Shown here in pieces: positions 42,599 to 45,594 of a DNA stretch of 45,594 bases. The stretch covers positions 1 to 45,594 of the forward strand of contig JAJDBW010000067.1 of the NCBI GenBank assembly GCA_029261155.1, written 5' to 3'. Every line of letters begins with the position of its first letter. Within the stretch, counting starts at the first letter, position 1. A program made the translations under genes and the position numbers. This stretch comes from Nitrospirota bacterium. Lineage in GTDB: Bacteria > Nitrospirota > Nitrospiria > SBBL01 > JAADHI01. The notes under the pieces were generated by a model, which made no database searches, was not told where the DNA came from, and saw only the letters and a program-made list of their open reading frames with translations.

Positions 42599-43426
42599 CT
42601 ACTTCTTCCGCTTCTTTACAATAAAACGGTCCGACTGCGTGCGCCGACGGGTCTTAAAACCTTTTGCCAGCTGGCCCCAAGGAGAAACCGGATGAGGATT
42701 TCCCTGACCCGACTTGCCTTCGCCACCGCCATGGGGATGGTCGACCGGATTCATCACAACCCCACGGACATGCGGTCGACGCCCTTTCCATCGATTCTTT
42801 CCGGCTTTCCCGTCCGTTACATTTTCATGGTCGCCATTGCCGACTTGCCCGATGGTTGCCATACATTCGGAACGGATCAGGCGAACTTCTCCAGAGGTCA
42901 AGCGCACATGCGCCCACTCACCTTCTTTCGCCATCAACTGTGCAGAGGCACCGGCACTTCTTGCGAGTTGGCCACCCTTCCCCTGCTTCAATTCGATATT
43001 GTGAATTGTGCTTCCCAAGGGGATATTGATTAAGGGAAGTGCACAACCGATCTTAATTTCCGCATTAGGGCCGGACATCACTTGATCCCCAACCTTCAAT
43101 CCTTCCGATGCGATAATGTATCTCTTTTCTCCATCGACGTAGAAGAGCAGGGCAATGCGTGCAGAACGGTTTGGATCATATTCAATTGCAGCAACCCGTG
43201 CAGGAATATCCCATTTTTCCCGTTTGAAATCCATAAGGCGATAAGCCCGCTTGTGTCCGCCCCCCCGGTGCCGGATGGTCATTTTACCCCGGTTGTTCCG
43301 CCCCCCCGAAGAATGGAGCGGACGAATCAGGGCTTTCTCCGGTTGCGACTTCGTAATTTCGCCAAAAGTGAGACTGGTCGCGCCACGTCGTCCCGGTGAT
43401 GTTGGCTTATGCTTTTTTATTGCCAC
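42599..43426 (-). CDS. rplB: 50S ribosomal protein L2
   Basis: The 275-residue protein starts with [20 protein letters not shown] and shows [20 protein letters not shown] and the C-terminal [18 protein letters not shown], whose histidine is important for peptidyl transfer. L2 is a core large-subunit protein that joins the subunits. It is between rplW and rpsS. Confidence 0.98.
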   Translation of the reverse strand: MAIKKHKPTSPGRRGATSLTFGEITKSQPEKALIRPLHSSGGRNNRGKMTIRHRGGGHKRAYRLMDFKREKWDIPARVAAIEYDPNRSARIALLFYVDGEKRYIIASEGLKVGDQVMSGPNAEIKIGCALPLINIPLGSTIHNIELKQGKGGQLARSAGASAQLMAKEGEWAHVRLTSGEVRLIRSECMATIGQVGNGDHENVTDGKAGKNRWKGRRPHVRGVVMNPVDHPHGGGEGKSGQGNPHPVSPWGQLAKGFKTRRRTQSDRFIVKKRKK

Positions 43427-43473
43427 AAAAAACTCCTAATACCCAATACAATTCATAGTTTCATCAATTCAGA

Positions 43474-43758
43474 TTAAGACTCAAAAAAATCGACCTTCTG
43501 TCCCTGCTCCAAGGTCACGATCGCCTTCTTCCAATCGGCACGTTTACCGACAAACCGATTTAAACGCTTTTTCTTACCAATCATGTTTAAAATATTGACC
43601 TTCTTGACCTTCACATTCAAGGTTTCCTCAACAGCACGCTGGACCGTTTTCCTATTGGCATCTTTTCGGACCACAAAACAGACCTTATTCTCTTGCTCCC
43701 GTATCAGAGTGCTTTTTTCTGTCAGTAAGGGTCGGACGATTAAATCATGCGGATTCAT
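43474..43758 (-). CDS. rplW: 50S ribosomal protein L23
   Basis: I start at ATG 43758 (MNPHDLIVRPLLTEKSTLIR, 94 residues), which follows GGGGG and overlaps the rplD end by 14 bp. An upstream in-frame ATG at 43788 gives an unrelated leader. The core has ENKVCFVVRKDANRKTVQRA and VKKVNILNMIGKKKRLNRFV. L23 is the docking site for trigger factor and SRP at the exit tunnel. Confidence 0.96.
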   Translation of the reverse strand: MNPHDLIVRPLLTEKSTLIREQENKVCFVVRKDANRKTVQRAVEETLNVKVKKVNILNMIGKKKRLNRFVGKRADWKKAIVTLEQGQKVDFFES

Positions 43759-44395
43759 GGTTCCCCCACACTTCAGTGAGTCTGGCAATATCGCGCTGTG
43801 ACACCATTAAGGTGTCCGCACGCATCAGCGCATAGACATTTAGATTTCGAATTTCGACGACATTTACATTGGGAAGATTTCGTGTTACGCGACCAAAATC
43901 GTCCTCAATCTGCGAAACAGCGATCAAGATAATACCCCCCAATTGGAGGCGATCAAGCAGATGGACCATCGATCGGGTTTTCACCTCGGAAAAGGCCCAT
44001 TCCTCAATAACAACCAATTTTTGCTCATGAACCTTCGAGGAGAGTGCGGCATAAAGGGCTTTTCTCGCCTTTTTCTTTGGCATCGAATAGCTGTAACTTC
44101 TTGGACTTGGGCCAAAAATTGTTCCACCGCCGCGCCAAATCGGAGAACGATTAGAGCCTGCCCGAGCTCGACCGGTACCTTTTTGCCGCCAAGGTTTTTT
44201 CCCTCCGCCCCGAACTAAGCCCTTTGTTTTTGTCGACGCGTTTCCCTGGCGCATTGAGGCCAGCTGCATTTGCACAACCTCATGGATTAAGGCCGGAGAA
44301 ACCTCGGCGCAAAATATCTGCTCGTCTAGCGCCACCGTCCCTGTTTTTTCGTTATGCTGATTTACAATTTCTATTTCAGATAAAGATGCAGCCAT
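43745..44395 (-). CDS. rplD: 50S ribosomal protein L4
   Basis: The 216-residue product has KTKGLVRGGGKKPWRQKGTG, the following RARAGSNRSPIWRGGGTIFG and SYSYSMPKKKARKALYAALS, typical of L4. The long loop reaches the exit tunnel. In E. coli L4 also represses the S10 operon. It overlaps rplC by 1 bp. Confidence 0.98.
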   Translation of the reverse strand: MAASLSEIEIVNQHNEKTGTVALDEQIFCAEVSPALIHEVVQMQLASMRQGNASTKTKGLVRGGGKKPWRQKGTGRARAGSNRSPIWRGGGTIFGPSPRSYSYSMPKKKARKALYAALSSKVHEQKLVVIEEWAFSEVKTRSMVHLLDRLQLGGIILIAVSQIEDDFGRVTRNLPNVNVVEIRNLNVYALMRADTLMVSQRDIARLTEVWGNHESA

Positions 44396-45051
44396 TACTT
44401 CTGTCCCTTTTTCTCTTGAGACCCACGACGCTTCACAGCCCGCTTCACCACGACAAGCCCCTGAGCGCCGCCGGGGATCGCCCCTTTAATGAGGACGAGG
44501 TTTTGATCGGGACGAACTTCTACAATTTCCAAGTTTTGGGTGGTAATACGCTTGTTCCCCATTTGTCCCGGCATTTTCATATTCTTAAAGACGCGAGAAG
44601 GCGTAGAACTTTGCCCAACCGATCCGGGTGCCCGATGAAAATGCGAACCATGTGAGGCGGGGCCGCCCGAAAAATTATGCCGACGCATCACGCCCTGAAA
44701 ACCCTTCCCCTTGGAGTTGGCGACCACGTCGACCATTTCTCCTTTTTTAAAAATCTCCGCTGTGATGACCTGCCCCAAAGAAACTTCTTCCGCATTGGAA
44801 TGAAACTCCTTCAGCACACGCGCGGGAGAAAGATCCGCTTTTTTGTAATGGCCCGCCAAGGGCTTCGTCACGCGATGCGGTTTTACATCTTTAAAGGACA
44901 CCTGCACACTTGCATAGCCGTCTTTTTCTTGTGATTTTATTTGAACCACACGGCAGGGACCCAACTCCACCAAAGTCACTGGAACCATGTCGCCACCCTC
45001 AGAGAAGACCTGCGTCATTCCAAGCTTATACCCGATCAAACCGTCTAACAT
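44395..45051 (-). CDS. rplC: 50S ribosomal protein L3
   Basis: This 218-residue protein has the L3 start ([20 protein letters not shown]) and the loop [21 protein letters not shown], shortened here to the key part [14 protein letters not shown], with [20 protein letters not shown] and [20 protein letters not shown]. The glutamine in the GSVGQSS stretch is the site methylated by PrmB in some bacteria. L3 begins large-subunit assembly. Confidence 0.98.
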   Translation of the reverse strand: MLDGLIGYKLGMTQVFSEGGDMVPVTLVELGPCRVVQIKSQEKDGYASVQVSFKDVKPHRVTKPLAGHYKKADLSPARVLKEFHSNAEEVSLGQVITAEIFKKGEMVDVVANSKGKGFQGVMRRHNFSGGPASHGSHFHRAPGSVGQSSTPSRVFKNMKMPGQMGNKRITTQNLEIVEVRPDQNLVLIKGAIPGGAQGLVVVKRAVKRRGSQEKKGQK

Positions 45052-45064
45052 TTCCCGTCCAATC

Positions 45065-45370
45065 TTATAACTTGATCTCGACGTTCACACCCGCCGAAAG
45101 ATTTAACTTCATTAATGCGTCAACCGTATCCGGCGTCGGCTCTAAAATATCGAGGAGGCGCTTGTGTGTCCGAATTTCGAACTGCTCTCGAGATTTTTTA
45201 TCCACATGCGGTGACTTTAACACCGTGTACTTATTAATCTTTGTGGGCAGAGGAATCGGTCCTGCGACCTTAGCACCTGTACGAATAACCGTATCAACGA
45301 TTTCCCCGGCCGACTGATCCAACAAACGATAATCATAACCTTTTAAACGTATTCTAATTTTTTGACTCAC
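45065..45370 (-). CDS. rpsJ: 30S ribosomal protein S10
   Basis: The 101-residue protein starts [20 protein letters not shown] and contains [40 protein letters not shown] and the VNVEIKL end. It is full length. S10 also pairs with NusB in antitermination. It heads the S10 operon, 52 bp after tuf. Confidence 0.98.
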   Translation of the reverse strand: MSQKIRIRLKGYDYRLLDQSAGEIVDTVIRTGAKVAGPIPLPTKINKYTVLKSPHVDKKSREQFEIRTHKRLLDILEPTPDTVDALMKLNLSAGVNVEIKL

Positions 45371-45422
45371 GAAAAATTACCTCGTTTCAATAAAAAGCCT
45401 TCCCGTACAGCCATTGCCTGCC

Positions 45423-45594
45423 TCATTTAATCACCTTGGTAATCACGCCGGCGCCGACGGTGCGGCCGCCCTCGCGAATAGCAAAACGCAGGCCTTCGTC
45501 CATAGCGATGGGCATGATGAGTTCAACTTCCATTTCGGCGTTGTCCCCGGGCATGACCATTTCGACGCCTTCGTTTAATTTGGAAACGCCGGTG
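45423..45594 (-). CDS. tuf: Elongation factor Tu, C-terminal part
   Basis: The last 57 codons of EF-Tu are present; the gene continues past the right edge. The end shows [20 protein letters not shown] and [19 protein letters not shown], which form part of domain 3. EF-Tu brings aminoacyl-tRNA to the ribosome. The position directly before rpsJ is the classical str-S10 junction (rpsL-rpsG-fusA-tuf expected further right). Confidence 0.97.
   Translation of the reverse strand, partial: TGVSKLNEGVEMVMPGDNAEMEVELIMPIAMDEGLRFAIREGGRTVGAGVITKVIK

Noticed and set aside
42664-43029. Long plus-strand open frames opposite rplB and other ribosomal genes
   Set aside because: They lie exactly antisense to strongly conserved ribosomal genes, lack ribosome-binding sites and resemble no protein; they are shadows of codon bias.
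1-45594. CRISPR arrays, tRNA or rRNA genes
   Set aside because: No regularly spaced direct repeats were seen, and no tRNA cloverleaf or rRNA core sequence was recognised in the gene-free intervals.

Overview
The window reads as a chromosomal segment from a diderm (Gram-negative) bacterium of moderate GC. Evidence for an outer membrane: a TolC-type channel with its ABC exporter, several lipoprotein signal peptides, an RlpA-SPOR protein, a Spy/CpxP-like periplasmic protein and a double-AMIN lipoprotein. Evidence for c-di-GMP signalling: a PAS-GGDEF-EAL protein and a PilZ protein. The combination (PilZ directly behind rpsF-ssb-rpsR, zinc-type S14 and S4, AMIN and RlpA proteins, frequent TTG starts) suggests an uncultured deltaproteobacterium-like or neighbouring lineage. 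I cannot place it further from sequence alone.

Region 1 (1-11.4 kb, almost all minus strand) is an accessory patchwork. It holds the 5' end of a transposase cut by the window edge, an RmlD-like reductase with an aspartoacylase-family hydrolase, a small membrane protein, and a visibly AT-rich orphan gene with a HEPN-like C-terminus. It continues with an AhpD-like protein, a DUF1499 lipoprotein whose signal peptide lies upstream of any normal start codon, an O-methyltransferase, an ankyrin lipoprotein, a deleted remnant of a phosphoethanolamine transferase, a Spy-like protein, an MFS transporter and a minimal MscS channel.

Region 2 (11.4-18.4 kb, plus strand) starts with an unknown protein, a VanZ-like protein and ComF, arranged as an overlapping operon. 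Two tandem paralogous exported proteins of a family I do not recognise follow, and then a large membrane-anchored PAS-GGDEF-EAL protein. The first paralog has a perfect 45-bp palindrome across its signal-peptide cleavage region.

Region 3 (18.7-23.2 kb, plus) is rpsF-ssb-rpsR-pilZ, a DUF4149 membrane protein, rlpA, mazG and a membrane-anchored cytochrome c.

Region 4 (23.2-29.1 kb, minus) is a four-gene tripartite exporter (fusion protein, ATPase, permease, TolC) and a double-AMIN lipoprotein.

Region 5 (29.6-45.6 kb, minus) is the complete S10-spc-alpha superoperon in classical order: tuf(partial)-rpsJ-rplC-rplD-rplW-rplB-rpsS-rplV-rpsC-rplP-rpmC-rpsQ-rplN-rplX-rplE-rpsN-rpsH-rplF-rplR-rpsE-rpmD-rplO-secY-adk-map-infA-rpmJ-rpsM-rpsK-rpsD-rpoA-rplQ. 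Oddities are lysine-rich tails on L17 and L22, a 134-nt structured spacer between rpsN and rpsH, and TTG starts on secY and rpsD. No tRNA, rRNA or CRISPR array was recognised. The most interesting leads are the tandem paralog plus GGDEF/EAL module with its palindrome, the HEPN-like orphan, the probable AUC-initiated lipoprotein and the internally deleted transferase.
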